From: Lingula anatina | Taxonomy: Eukaryota; Brachiopoda; Lingulata; Lingulida; Lingulidae | DNA: 64,000 bases | Direction of reading: 5' to 3' | Assembly (NCBI RefSeq): GCF_001039355.2 | Contig: NW_019775454.1 | Location: 186,001-250,000, forward strand | Shown here: piece after piece, positions 46,801-59,700 of the stretch | Position numbering within the stretch: position 1 is the first letter of the stretch | Layout of the letters: every line of letters begins with the position of its first letter | The notes under the pieces: model-generated | Told to the model about the DNA's origin: nothing | What the model saw: only the letters and a program-made list of their open reading frames with translations | Databases searched by the model: none | Translations under genes and position numbers: made by a program

Positions 46801-49800
46801 TTAGATCCATCCTCCAAACCGGATTTTGTTAGGAAGGTAGACTTCTGATAGGAAGGTTGGAGACAGGCTAGTCAGACATTGGATTTCTGCCTTCACTCCC
46901 ATAGCTACCAGCAGCTCAAGCTTCAAAACAAAACATGTTGATAATGTCAATGCATTACATATACCAATGCAAACAAATCTGCTGGAGACAAGAAGGGGGG
47001 TATTTTCATAAAAACTTCTTCTTGACAGTGAATTTCGATCTCTTTGTTTGAAGAGAATACCCTTTCAGTTTCAGAATAATATCATGATTGATACTAATCT
47101 ATCAAATTCTACAGCAATGTTTTCATGCCTTAACAAAAATTAACTTTACCTCTCTCTTCCACGCTTGTTGAGCCTGGAAGTAAGGTCTTTTTGACAGATC
47201 TCTAGCTTTGTCAAAATCAGACTTCTTCAGGGGAATTAACATATTCTGAGGAATCTGAAGTCTAATAAAGTTATTTAAAAATTACACATAAAGTAGCATG
47301 AAAGTTATGTTTTATAATAATAATAATAATAATTTATTCGAGCATTAAATGTGGCAGTTACATTTGTTAGCCCTCTATACTACAAATATATAAATAAATA
47401 AAAGTTATACATCACTATGGATTACTACTAATACAGTGTTTAAGATTATTAATTACAGTGTATACATTGTTTAAAATACTTATTACAATTGTAAATAGTT
47501 CAATACACTGAGGGAACACACATTTTCTTTGATAGGCTTATAGCTATATGTATCTAATGTGCCATACTTAAGGTTCATATAATATATAGCAGGATGAGGC
47601 TACTTCAGTGTGGCAGATGCTCATTTCTTTTGGAAATTGCCCTCTGAATGTATTTACCAACAGCGTACAATTCTTTCTCATTTTCTGGGCTTAGTATGAT
47701 TTTAACCTTCTCGTCACTGCTTGCTAGGTGATGCATGTCACATTTAGGGAATTGTTTTAACATGCCCTCCCTCTCTTTTACATGGTGTCTACATTCTAGT
47801 AGGAAGTGCACTTCGTCCTCGATTGCAGGACAGTGGGGACAGAATCGTTCCTCGCGTGGTGTTTTAGGTCTGGTGTAGCGTCCTCTTTCCATTTCCAGAA
47901 TATGATCACTGACTCTAATTTTAGCCACTTCCCTTTTTAATGACTGAGGGGCATTAGTTAGCAGGTACTTTTCAATTTTGTAGGACTTTTTTATCAGACT
48001 ATAAGTTTTTAACTTGGTGCTTTGAGGATCAGTTAACTCTTCCCAGAACATTTTTTCAATTTTAGCATTGATTTTTTCCTCAATATTGCAATGTGTTTGG
48101 ATTTGCTGAACCCCTGGGACATTTTCACTGTGAAGATTCCAAGTCGTTAACATAGTATTAATCGCTCCTGGCCAACCTTTTTCCCCTATTGTCAGTTCTG
48201 CATCATGGGTGAGTTTAACTATTCTGTTATTTGGTAGATTTCCAAATCTTTGGCAGTATCGTTGTACCTGTTTAACAATATTAGAATATAAAGGATAACG
48301 ACCGAGCTCTGCGCGACTGGCATTGTTGCTGGCGTGTTTACTCAAACCCAGTGCCCATTTGCACATTCTCAAATGTGCTTGCTCAAAAGGCATTTGGTTA
48401 ATTTTGTTCAGGGTCATCTTCTTTTCTTTGAATATTTCTTGGGCCCAAACTTCACAGCCATAGAGGAGTATTGGCCTGTTTTAAGACATAATTGAACCAT
48501 TAGAATCCCCCAACCCCCTCAAAAAATAATTTAATTAAATAAAAAACATTCAAAATACAGATTGCTTATCTTCTATTCTAGTATTGTCCTCCATGCATGT
48601 CTAGGTGATATGATTATTTCTTTCACTCTTTAAAACAATTCCTGTTATTGTTTTATTTGTCTAGTCTTGTACTGGAAGTTGAAGAGGACACACTGTCTGA
48701 CCTATACACAGATGAGTAAGCACATGGCACTTCCGTTCACATATCTGTAAAAACTCACCTGTGAATATCTGAAGGCAATATTCCTATCCACATAACAGAC
48801 GGGACAGTCAAGTTATGGGCCTCGAAGGAAAGAGCCTGAGTAATAATGAAACTGATGATTCATTAAAGGAAAAAATAAAATTCAAACCATACTTCTAATA
48901 ATTTTTTATATTTAAATGTTTACAATTAGACCCCTAAATCTTGTTGTATAACACATACTAGTGGGGTTTTCTGTCTAAAACCTGAAAAATCACATCATAA
49001 CTCCTTGACAGGTAGACTAGAATAACTCAGACATCCTCTCAGACTTTATACAAAAACATTTTTCTTTGGCTTATAAAAGGTGTCATATGTCAATCCTCTG
49101 TACAAGTGCCACTGAAACTTATGGTGAGTTATTAGTAATATTTTTTATCTTAACCTCTATTTTGGTGTTTGGTCTGGACCCATCATACATGTTGTTTAAT
49201 GGGCCCAAATTTTTGGCCAAACCAGCAAATCAAAGCTTTGTTGATAGATTGTGCTCATTTGCCAAGGCATTGATAAATGTGTCAATAAAATCTGGCATAA
49301 TAAGGGCACCAATACAAATATGCAAATTTAAGCACAACACAATCGAGGCATATAAATTTTAAAAAAGAAAAAATCTTAAATCTTAAGAATCTTTAGCATA
49401 TCAACTGCCAACTAACATTTGACTTATCTCATTGCCATTTTGCATGATGCCAGCAATACAAATCTTTTACCAATAGAAAAGTATTTGGTTGTAAAATGTC
49501 TAGTCATTTTACTGCGGGAAAACATTAAAAATAATAAATCAAAATAAAATGTGAATACCAAACTTCTTTTTGAAAAACATAAAAATGTATTTTAAACCAT
49601 TAACATTGAAACCATAAAATCTTAACATCACAAATAAAGAAACAACAACAGGAAAAGGAAATTATCTGATTGTGTAAATAAATACAATGTATGTACTAGA
49701 AAAGCACTCCAAGAGCACAGACCTCCACCAAGGCAGCTATTTTTTATTATTATTGATTATTGATTGATATTTGATCAGGATCACCACAAAAAACTAATCA

Positions 49801-52800
49801 TCTCTTCCTTGCCCCACTTCCGACAGTTCCTGAAAATTTCATCAAAATCGGTCCATAACTTTTTGAGTTATGTTGATGACAGACAAATAGACAGACAAAC
49901 AGCAGTGAAAACATTACCTCCTTGGCGGAGGTAATAAATATGCCAATCAAACAAACAAACAAACAAACAAAAAAAAAAAAAAAAAACTTGATGTATAATT
50001 CACAGCACACTATCTAACAAAAACTAACAAAAATCTCAAACATGAACAGCTTTTTGTGAAAATAAATGATCCATAGTTTACCTTAGATCCAAATTTATAC
50101 ACACACATTATCTCCATACCTGATAACATAAAACAGTAATTTAAAAGCACTACAATTATTCTTCAAAATACAACCATTTAATTTGTCTTGACCCCAAAAA
50201 ATCAAGGTTAACTCCACACTTACAACACTTAAGGTAAATTTTTGAGAAATATTGCAAAACAGAAGTAGATGTCATATTACCATGAGGATCTCCGTCCACA
50301 AAGACAAATGTAGGCAAATGGAATGTGTCCCAGAGTTTTCGCACCATTAACCTTGTGTTTAAATCAGGAAAACCTTTACCCTAGAGATAAAAAGATGATT
50401 TAAAAACATTTTGCTCCTTTTTAACATCAGGAAACAAAAGGTGAAATCTAGTGGTCTACAAAAGCAGATAATAAAAAGGTATGAATATCTAAAGAGTTTG
50501 TTTCAACAAACTGTGTGTGGCTTTTTTAATTGCTTACAAATACGAAAACTGACAGTACATTAGGTTTAATATGATTATTCAAAAATAAAAGGTAGGTATG
50601 TTTCATCTACTCACAGTCACCATTATGCAAGGTGCTAGAGTTCTGCAGATGCCATCATCAAGGAGTTTTTGGAAAGTAGCATCTTTTTCAACAACCAACA
50701 CAAACTTGGCAGTTGTACACAAATCTGATATGAAGTTAAGGGATAGAAATGTTTTACTGATCAAATTTGGAAAAAGCAATAGAAAACATGAAGTGTGCTT
50801 CAAATGTGCTGCATTCGTTGGTTAACTGTGTTGATGAAAACTTAATTTTGCTGGTATTTTGTACTTGAAAGAAACCTGATCTTGTCACCTTAGTTTGTAA
50901 TTCATTCAAATTCAAGGAACATAAGTTTTCAATATAATATTCAATTCTTTGGCAATACATAATGGCATGATAATAAAAATTATCATTACCAGTTGTAGTA
51001 GATTACATCAAAGAGATCAAAATTGCTGGGAGAATTCAATTAAAATGATAAAGAAAAGCCCTTTGACAATTCCTTTAGAAAATTACAATTTTGTTGACCT
51101 CCCACCAAACTGCATAAATGCAATGATGTCTTCTTATGATGTCATTATATCTTCTCTATCATTTCATCACACAAATTTTTTTCTTGTTTTACAAGTTCAT
51201 GCTAAATCATCTGTTTCAGCATTTAAGGGCATGTATTGGGTTGTATCATTTATGTCTAGACACCGAGGCCTTGAACCTGAAAGCTGAAAGGGGCGTGAGA
51301 ATGGGGTGGGGGTGCTGGAGGGTGGGGGTGGGGGAGGGGGGGGGGGCAAACAGATATTTGAAAAACCATGGTTACTCAAGTTTTTCCTTGAAACATTTTT
51401 ACAAGTTATCTTTCCAAAGGATACTATACAAACCATGGACATGGGAAGGGACAGGAACACCCTGAAATACGTGTGTATTTAATTAGAAGAATGATACACA
51501 GAAGAAGAATACGTAGAATCCATGTATACTACATACAACCAAAGGCTTTTAGAAGAGGCCAGACTGTCACTTCACCTGGGTTACTTTCACACGGTCTTTG
51601 TCAGTGAAACATTGTCATGAAGTTTAAAACAAATCTCAATTTCAAATGAACAGGTATGTACAGAATGACACTGTAACAGTAGCAGTTAACTAACAATACG
51701 TACCTCCTTGAAGACAGACCCTCAATCTTAATTTTACGACTTAAAACAAATGTCTTATCGTCAAATAATTTTTCAGAGTCATTATTACAACTGTCTACAC
51801 ATATCTTTTTAGTCCTCTTATAACTGATTCAGTTTTCATAACTTTGATTATTTAACAATTTCAGCTCCTCTATGGCACCTCTGGCACCAGATTCTACTTT
51901 ACTTCCAGCTAGAACTCTTGGAATTAACTACTCTGATGGATCCTAGATTTCAGCAAGGTACACTTCCTAGTTTTCCCATATAAAAGATCTGACAAACAGC
52001 GACCCTTGGCCATCTACTTACTGCTGAAGACAAACTGCAATCCACAAAATTACCATCTGCTTCATTGAATGTCAAGTCCCCAGCTATGGAACCTTTGGAA
52101 GTAGCCAACTAAAACATTCAGTAATTATTTCTTAGAGGATTTGAATAATAATAATAATAATAATAGAACATGGCAAAAAAAAAAAAAAAAAAAAAACTGT
52201 TAAAGAAAGTGAGAAAAATCTGAAAAAAAATCCATTTGTAACTGGAGGGGGTCAATAACAGTTTAACTACTCCTTTACTTCATTCTAATGATCTCTAATG
52301 ACTTGATGGTCAGAAAAAAAAAATTCTAACTGATTGATGTTATACTTACCACCTTAAGGCACCACCTTGGGACCTTCAACATACAAGATATGTTGTCAAT
52401 TATTTCATCTACAACGGACTGTGTCCCAAATAGCTGTGTATCTTGATAGTACATGTCCCTATCAGAGGAAAATGTTTTCATAATTACCATGGAAACAGCC
52501 AACCGCACATAGGAACCACAGAGACTACATGCACATAAAGAATANCTGTTAAAGAAAGTGAGAAAAACTGAAAAAAAATCCATTTGTAACTGGAGGGGGT
52601 CAATAACAGTTTAACTACTCCTTTACTTCATTCTAATGATCTCTAATGACTTGATGGTCAGAAAAAAAAAATTCTAACTGATTGATGTTATACTTACCAC
52701 CTTAAGGCACCACCTTGGGACCTTCAACATACAAGATATGTTGTCAATTATTTCATCTACAACGGACTGTGTCCCAAATAGCTGTGTATCTTGATAGTAC

Positions 52801-53202
52801 ATGTCCCTATCAGAGGAAAATGTTTTCATAATTACCATGGAAACAGCCAACCGCACATAGGAACCACAGAGACTACATGCACATAAAGAATATTGATAAT
52901 AACTTATCATAAATACCTAATAAATAATAATACTAAGTTATTCACATGTTTTGCCACCATTTTTTAATTTCTGTCCTACCTTTTGGTTGAGTATGTATTG
53001 GTCTTTACCAATAGGTGGATCATAGACATCAGCTTCAAAGTAAGTGCTGAAGAGATAAAGTCTGTATTAAATGGTTAATTTAAAAGCATAGACATCAGGT
53101 TATGTGCTGAAACAGTGTATTAAAAAAGAAGCGCTCATTTCATCATTTAATAATTTCTACTTTCTTTCTCCTAACTGTAAATATGGAGGGTAATAAGGTT
53201 AA

Positions 53203-53252
<50 letters not shown>

Positions 53253-54690
53253 CTCTAGCAGTGCTTTCTGCATAGGACTACTTACCAAATTTTGGTAAAG
53301 ATACTGGGTTATCAAATCGTGTTGTACGACTCTTAGCTGCAGGTTTCATTTTAATACCCATTTCTTCTGAAAAGCTAAGAAAATAGGTAAGTGATATGTC
53401 CCTTTTTTACCTTGTGAAGCAGCTTCAGCATATTGATTTTGATACTTTAAATTCATGAAAAACTTTTCAAATGTGGAGGAGTTGCACAATAACTACACAG
53501 TATGATAACATTCCTTAATTTAGAGAAATATATCTCAACTGATACAAAAGGAGCAGGATGAAGAACAAACCAATAAAATGAGTAGGAATTACATCTTTTT
53601 AAATAATTTTGTCAAACAATAAAAACAATATCTATTAATCCAATTTCAAATATTTTATATTTATTTACTGTGATAGGAGTAAACATTACCTGGTGTTGTC
53701 CCATGAGGATCTGTCTTCATACACTAATACTGGTGGATGTCCATGGCAGATGTCTGTCAGTATCTGAAAAGTGCAGTCTTCTATTGCTCTCAGGATACTG
53801 GATCTAAATATTGGATACAACATTGTTATAATCTCCCCCTCGCTCTCCCTCACTCGCTCTCTGTGCATGTGTGGGTGTTTGTCAAGTGCATGTGCATGTA
53901 TAAGGCTAAACTTCATTCTCGGTCATTAATTTGCAACACATTTTAAATTCATTTATGTTTTTACTTAGATCAATGTCTCTAGACTGCTATCAAAATCAAT
54001 TAATTTGGTAGTTCATTTATAAATGATTTTTGATGTTTTTACAAGGCAGCCAAATTAAAAAGCTATATTATAGAGCTGAGGTAAATTTGGGAGTGAACAT
54101 TGATCATAATATTTGTTTGAAACAGGACAGACAATGATCAACGTGTTGACATAACTGAATTAAAAAAAGCGAAAATCATACTTACATGTATAAGAATGAG
54201 AATGTGTGTGTGTTGGGGGGGGGGGGGAAAAGTATCAGGATCTAGAGCTATGTTCTGACAGTCTTCCAAATTATCTTTGTTGATCTAAGGACGTATATTG
54301 ATATATATGCGTCCTTGGTTGATCCATCCTCCAATTTTGACTGTCTTCCAACAGAAAAAATTAGATACCTATCAATGTAAATATGAAAATCTGACCGTCT
54401 TCTGGAAGACCCAGAAGACGGCCTAAATCCGCCCCTGAGTATACTGTCTTACTCATAAATACCCCTGTCAGCAGGCGTAGGTAACACTGGATAGTGAAGA
54501 GGTATACACAGAATCTCCCCGATGGAGTTGAAATTATCTACCTGTCAATCTTTTGCTTCAGTGGATTTTCAGCTGAGTTATCTAGCGAAGACAAAAACTT
54601 GTGGCGTAATTGTGAAATACGTTCACTTTCTAACAGAGTTCGTTGTAGTTCATCTACTCTTTGCCAGAAGTTGCCGTCGCCTGCTGCCAT
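46801..54690 (-). CDS. SPO11: SPO11, meiotic topoisomerase VI-like transesterase
   Basis: Thirteen minus-strand exons join in phase to 408 codons plus stop (human SPO11 is about 396): 54542-54690, 53690-53803, 53286-53374, 52980-53046, 52698-52806, 52022-52108, 51704-51726, 50615-50756, 50281-50380, 50082-50119, 48759-48835, 47150-47261, 46801-46920. The 5Y-CAP/winged-helix part includes RDMYYQDTQLFG; the second tyrosine (about residue 144) matches the catalytic one. The Toprim part has VVEKDATF and VDGDPHG, the metal-binding residues. The C-terminus is LPNKIRFGGWI. SPO11 makes the double-strand breaks that start meiotic recombination, in germ-cell nuclei, with TOPOVIBL as its usual partner. 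Exon 7 is a 23-nt microexon. Exon 5 also appears at 52350-52458 because of an unmerged contig overlap. The start codon lies in a 149-nt first exon. Confidence 0.95.
47315..48476 (-). mobile_element. 5'-truncated non-LTR retrotransposon (LINE) with 7-bp TSD
   Basis: Minus-strand insertion in a SPO11 intron, flanked by TGTTTTA (47308-47314 and 48477-48483). The 3' end is a (TAA)n-type tail. A 270-residue frame (47605-48417), open further upstream as ILLYGCEVWAQEIF, matches the C-terminal part of LINE reverse transcriptases and ends with a Cys-rich CPHCPA...VHFLLECRHH motif. The RT catalytic core and endonuclease are missing. Confidence 0.8.
49696..49936. mobile_element. CCTCC-type short interspersed element, copy B only
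   Basis: Inserted in a SPO11 intron; copy A continues GTAAGTATAAATATG without it. It begins near ACCTCCACCAAGGCAGC and ends ACCTCCTTGGCGGAGGTAAT, so the ends form a partial inverted repeat. Inside is the AATTTCATCAAAATCGGTCC / ATAACTTTTTGAGTTAT motif and a GACAGACAAA stretch, known from elements spread across many invertebrate genomes. Non-coding. Confidence 0.65.
52197..52892. repeat. About 348-bp block with SPO11 exon 5 repeated across an N
   Basis: 52197-52544 and 52546-52892 are nearly identical (one indel near GAGAAAAATCTG / GAGAAAAACTG), separated by the N at 52545. Both hold SPO11 exon 5 (52350-52458 and 52698-52806). Only one fits the frame. Unmerged contig overlap. Confidence 0.88.
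53204..53251. repeat. (AC)n microsatellite in a SPO11 intron
   Basis: An uninterrupted run of about 23 AC units between SPO11 exons 3 and 4. Confidence 0.95.
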
Positions 54691-55349
54691 GTTCCCGGAA
54701 GTAATCGTCTGCTACTGTGATTGTGGCAGTTGAGATTTTATCACATCCCAAAACAATGCGTTGAAGAGGTAAGTACGATGAAAACACAACTGCTGCAACG
54801 TTGATCTTAATAAAAACGCTATCTTTGAAAAGAATTATGCCCAAAAATATTTATTTTTCAATATCATTACGAGTTTAGGGCATTGACTTCACTCCTTGCA
54901 CGATTAAATAAGTTTGGTACTTTCCACCAACTCACAATTTTGATGTTGATTTATAAAGACCTTAAGCATCTGTACTCCACTAAAAACGTTACTGGCATAG
55001 ATATTCCCAATCATCGATTCTTGAATGACAATTTACATTTTTTGCCACTTTCGGAAGGCAGATTTTTAAAACGCATTTGGAGGTTTAATTTAAGAGTATG
55101 ACTATATTTTTGAACATCACATTTCTGTCATGGGAAGATGACCATGCGGCGTAATGACAATGCAGGGACGTAAAAAAACGAGCAATTTCGAAGCCATTTG
55201 TCACAAATAATGTACATTCCACTGATGTGATAACTAGTATTTTCTCCGATTATTTATGTTGGCCAAATACCCTATCTTAGAATTATTCATTTTTCACATC
55301 ACAGTTGATCAATAACATACAGAAAGAAATCATACAACAATATTTGGTA
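54691..55349. other. Short intergenic space between SPO11 start and band 4.1 end
   Basis: About 660 bp separate the SPO11 ATG from the likely end of the band 4.1 transcript, both on the minus strand. The SPO11 promoter must lie here. No clear TATA box and no exon seen. Confidence 0.45.
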
Positions 55350-56757
55350 ATGACATCAATTTTATTTCCAGTACAAAAATGCCATTCCAGCTACTTAGGC
55401 AATGTCACATAATCTGCAACTACGTTTTTCCTATTCCACCTTTGGAAGGTAGAGAGCACAGCATTACATCTACATAGATTTATGTACACCAGGACTACAT
55501 CTAATCTTCTGCTTTGAGGCACTCGTCATGGAAGCAAGTCAGGGTGTTAAATGCACTACACAAGTCAACTGCATGATGTTAGTCAGAAAATGAGAACAGC
55601 ATTCCATATGGCCAGTGCCTCAAAGTTGAAAAAGTACCACATCTAAATTCTGGGACTAAATGTTGGTGCCTAACTGATTTTATCAAGATGCTTGCACTAT
55701 GTCCTACAAAAAGCAGAGGTTTGTAAACTTTCAATTTGTCGTATATATGTATAAAGTAAAAATTTCACCACCTTGCTTTTATTACATGAAAATATGAAGC
55801 CCGACATAAACATTACATTTAATAACAATGACCTTTCAATCTGACATTTAAAATGCAACCAGGAGCAAGCTAATATAAACAAAAACAAGAAAGATATTCA
55901 GATAAAAAACTTTCTGTAGATTATAAGCCTCTTTTCAAAGGTTATGCCAAGTCTACATGTTTAAAATAACAAAATTAGCACATCTGTACAACTCGATTAG
56001 GAAGTTTGTCTTTTTTTTTTATACCATTTCAGTAATAAAAAGTTCACTCACAACTGCTTTGCTACCACAAAGTCACTGGCACTAAAGATACAGTGTTCTT
56101 GGCAATTTGGCGTATCTACTATTGATTTTCCTACATTGAGCAGCCTGTCTTGTACTTGCCAACTTACTAACTCTAAAAGCACTCCCTTGTCCTTACATAG
56201 CTTTGGTTAATTGTTTCTAATAATTTTTAAAAGCCATGCAGTAAGAATATCCTTGCATTGAAAAATAACTCCAGAGTCCTATGCTCATTTCTCAAAAAAG
56301 GTTTCTTTCATCTTTTCCTTGATCAGCTCTTTTGAATAATATATATGTTAAAATGGTGAAATAAAAATCTTAAGCAAAATATAGATTCTCTCTCTGCTAC
56401 ACCACCAGTGATTAAAATGAGAGGTTTGGTTGAGTTTATGGTGTCTTTCCAAGACAGACGAAAAATGGTACATTCCTGCGCAAAGCTTTCACAACACCAG
56501 AACACTGGAAAGAAAGAAACTTGATGTTAGCAACCTGGTTTAATTCATATTATATCAAAAACTGACTTCATGAAATTAATCCAAGTTTTAAAAAGTTTCC
56601 AAGAAATCACATTTATCAAGTTGCAAAGCAAAAGAAAGAAGTAACTTAAGGAAATAAAAAAGTGTATATTATCAATTTTTTTAAAAAATTGTTATTTTAC
56701 ATCATTATCTTTCAGATTTCTTTTTCCCCCTTAGTCTCACCTTACATCTCCACATCT
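55350..56757 (-). other. Band 4.1 3' UTR
   Basis: AT-rich non-coding sequence after the stop at 56758-56760. A minus-strand AATAAA at 55371-55376 marks a plausible end about 1.4 kb downstream of the stop. Confidence 0.5.
55371..55376 (-). terminator. Polyadenylation signal AATAAA of band 4.1
   Basis: AATAAA on the minus strand near the far end of the AT-rich stretch that follows the band 4.1 stop codon. Confidence 0.45.
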
Positions 56758-59700
56758 TTAATCTGCTCCCACCTCCTCAGTGTCAGTCTTTATTTCTATT
56801 TTCTGTACTGTTCTATCTTGTGGAAGGTATTCAGATGTTACATTTGCGATAGCCTCAGCCAGCATCTGTGGAAAAACAAAGGGAAAAAGCTATAAAATAT
56901 AGGAAGATGAAATTATTTAACTGACACCTTTTGTTTTAAAGTTATTTCTCTTTTGCACGTGAATTATTATAAACAGACAAACTTACCAAGTTAATCTTTG
57001 AGAAAGAACAAATAGGTTTTTAATCTTGGTTTAAGTGAAACAAAGGTATCCATTTCCAAACCAAAACAAACACCAGATGGCAGCAGTTCCCAGAGGGCCA
57101 TGTTACAATGAAAAGGAAGATACAGTGAGCAGCATCCATTCACCTTATCATGGTCCAGTTCCTCTCCCTCACTGGTGATAGTGATCTTCCTCTGGATTGT
57201 GGTCTCCACAACACCATCACTCTCTGTTTTGTACTGGAAAACAAGCACAAAAAATACTAAATGTCTTTTTTTTCTTTTTTCTCACAGCAACACTGCTCAT
57301 CTTGAGCACCATGCAATTATAATTTAGTGAAACCAATTGATTCCACTGGGCTATATTCAGTATAGAAATAGATTGGGAGGTTATCACTTCTTTTTAAAAA
57401 CATACCCTTCAGCTGCACAACCTAGAAAATGAAAATTGTTTTTTTTTCTGTTATGACACAGGATCAACAACCTCCATGCCACTGTCACAAATAGATAGAC
57501 TCCCAATGTGCAGTTTTCTTTCTCAAGGTGTCTTAGACAAGAGGATCAAACTGTGAACACGGAGCAAGAAAATGAGATGAGAGGATTTCACCATACAATG
57601 CAGAAAGAGTTACTTCACCTTGTGTGAGTCATATTTCATTTTCAGTGACCTTGCCAGTTTGAATCTTATGAAGACCACAATGAAATCTTTCGGATAACCT
57701 TTCATATGCTCATTTTCCCCCCAAAAAAATACATTCACTTCCTTCTTTTCTCTATTTGTGTATGGTTGGGAATGCTGGGAAAAAGAAAGATGGCCTCTAC
57801 ATCTCTTACCGTGGTTGTCTCTACTGTCTGACTTCGTGAAGCATGGGACTGAGAGGACACCAGCTCCCCGGGGAGGAGATCCCGTCCCCCGTCCCCTGAG
57901 CTGCTGTAAGTTACTGTACGGCTTTGTGTCTTTACAAGGGGAACATCAGTGGTACTGGTGGTTGTATGCTCAGCATTGGGATCATATTTTACTCTTTCAG
58001 TTGGCACTGTTGGTGGCTAGAATAATACATGGATACCACTATATAAGGACTACTCTTCTCAGATAACTGTGTAATCCTATGTGGTCAGCAACATTATGGG
58101 GCTTTTCTTCACACAGAATGGTTATGTTCCATACAGTAAGAAGCCAGAAGCCATAATGCATACTCCTATATAGTTTATTTAGTGAAAGCCAAAGGTTTGT
58201 TAACTAAGCTTTATTTTGTTTTTGCAGAGAATAAAGCCAATAACTTGGAGGCAAGGCAGTTATCTTTACCGCAAATTTCTCAGATATCAAAAAGCCCTTT
58301 AGCAAATAATATGAATCCACTGCGGAATTGAAACCTCAGTATTCGAAATTCAAGTCAATTCATAAATTATCTAAGGTGGAAGGAAAAGGAATTGGATAGC
58401 AGTGCACAGAAATAGAGAGGGAGAGGCAGGCTGTCTGACAGTCACAAACACAACGTGGCATGCATCTTGTAACACAAGGAATATAGCTACCAAAACTAGA
58501 AGAGAAGGACTGGAGGCTTAGTAGGAAGATACATGCAGCAGACTTGAAAAAGACCCTACAGGAGTTCCAATTTAAAGGGGATTCTGTGAATCATATAAAA
58601 CTTGTGAACAAACTAAGCAATTGCAACAGCAAAAAAATCACACCAGACATTAAAAAAATACAACAGTTTGCAATTTTAATATTAAACTTTAATAAACTAA
58701 ATTAACTGTCATACTACATTTAACAGGGAAACATGAAATAAAAATAAAATGAGAAACAAATATATGCCACAGGAAACTTAGGGACTAGGAAACTTATAAA
58801 TGTGAAATACCACTGTGAATTCATGTACAGCTGCAACTTGAAGACCTTGGATTGAAAGAGCTTGACTGATGTTAAATATAACTGAATTTGACATTTCCAC
58901 TACTGGATTATAGAGTAACAGGGTGTGTACACCCTTCCCTTTGTTGAAAACTATCATCCCCTCTTAAAATAAATAAACAAATAAATAAAAGATAAAAAAA
59001 TGCATCAATAACATACCATGCTGCTGTCATCGCCAGTTGTCATGACCACAGTAGTGGTGGTTTTCTTGTAGCCATGGTGATCCTCCTGGCTCTCACCACC
59101 TGGCCCACCAGCACCATGGAAGAAAGCCATCTTACCAGCACCTTCACCAGCCTGAAGGAGGGCAAATTCAGAAAATATCTTAACAAACTTTTCTCAGGTA
59201 CATATCTTCTTAGCAAAAGGCTGAAGCTTAGCAGACATACAAAAGGCCTTTTGAAACAAATAACTGAATTGGAAACCTTGATGAGTTATTTGAATGTAAA
59301 AGAGAGGGAGTTTCCAAAAAATTCTATTTGTTTCAAATGCCAAAAGAAAATTCCACATTGAAGAAGCAGAATCCCTGCCGGACGACAGCAGTGTTAAACA
59401 CATCTAAGTCTGAAAGGAAAGAATGACAATTAACATTGAGGCAAACAGTTAATGGCTGTGGGTGCTCCCCTTTCCCTGCCACTTATAGTTTTAGTGCTCG
59501 GTTTTAGTAGTCTCAATTCACCATATGCAGAACTAATCATTAGCATGCATGCAGTAAGTTATATTTCTACCTCTAGTTATACCTGTAGCATTAAAAACAG
59601 TAAAAGAACTTTAACCAAATATGTTCATAATAAATTAATAAATGTATTCCTACTTCACAAACAGAATTATTTACAAAGATATACTGAAAAATAATTACTT

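Larger units (their letters stand above)
42901..52190. repeat. Copy B of the 8-9 kb duplicated block (probable haplotype duplicate)
   Basis: Starts right after the N at 42899 in the middle of sequence matching 34534 (GTAGCTGGTTTGTTTTTGTG). It runs collinearly through a pacifastin-like gene and SPO11 exons 13-6, then continues past the end of copy A into SPO11 exons 5-1 and band 4.1. Confidence 0.85.

Noticed and set aside
34534-52190. A true tandem duplication giving two SPO11 genes and two copies of the pacifastin-like gene 2
   Set aside because: Copy A stops at a contig end before SPO11 exons 1-5, and single-N joins with unmerged overlaps recur throughout the window. Haplotypes are the simpler reading.
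52459-52524. Longer SPO11 exon 5 starting at a CATGTAG acceptor
   Set aside because: The next upstream exon ends in phase 2 with KTNTYSTKR and joins properly only at GATAG|GGACATG, giving the conserved KRDMYYQD.
247-54690. A recombination gene cluster linking the MUS81-like nuclease and SPO11
   Set aside because: About 40 kb apart, with CACHD1 and pacifastin-like genes between. No shared regulation is visible.
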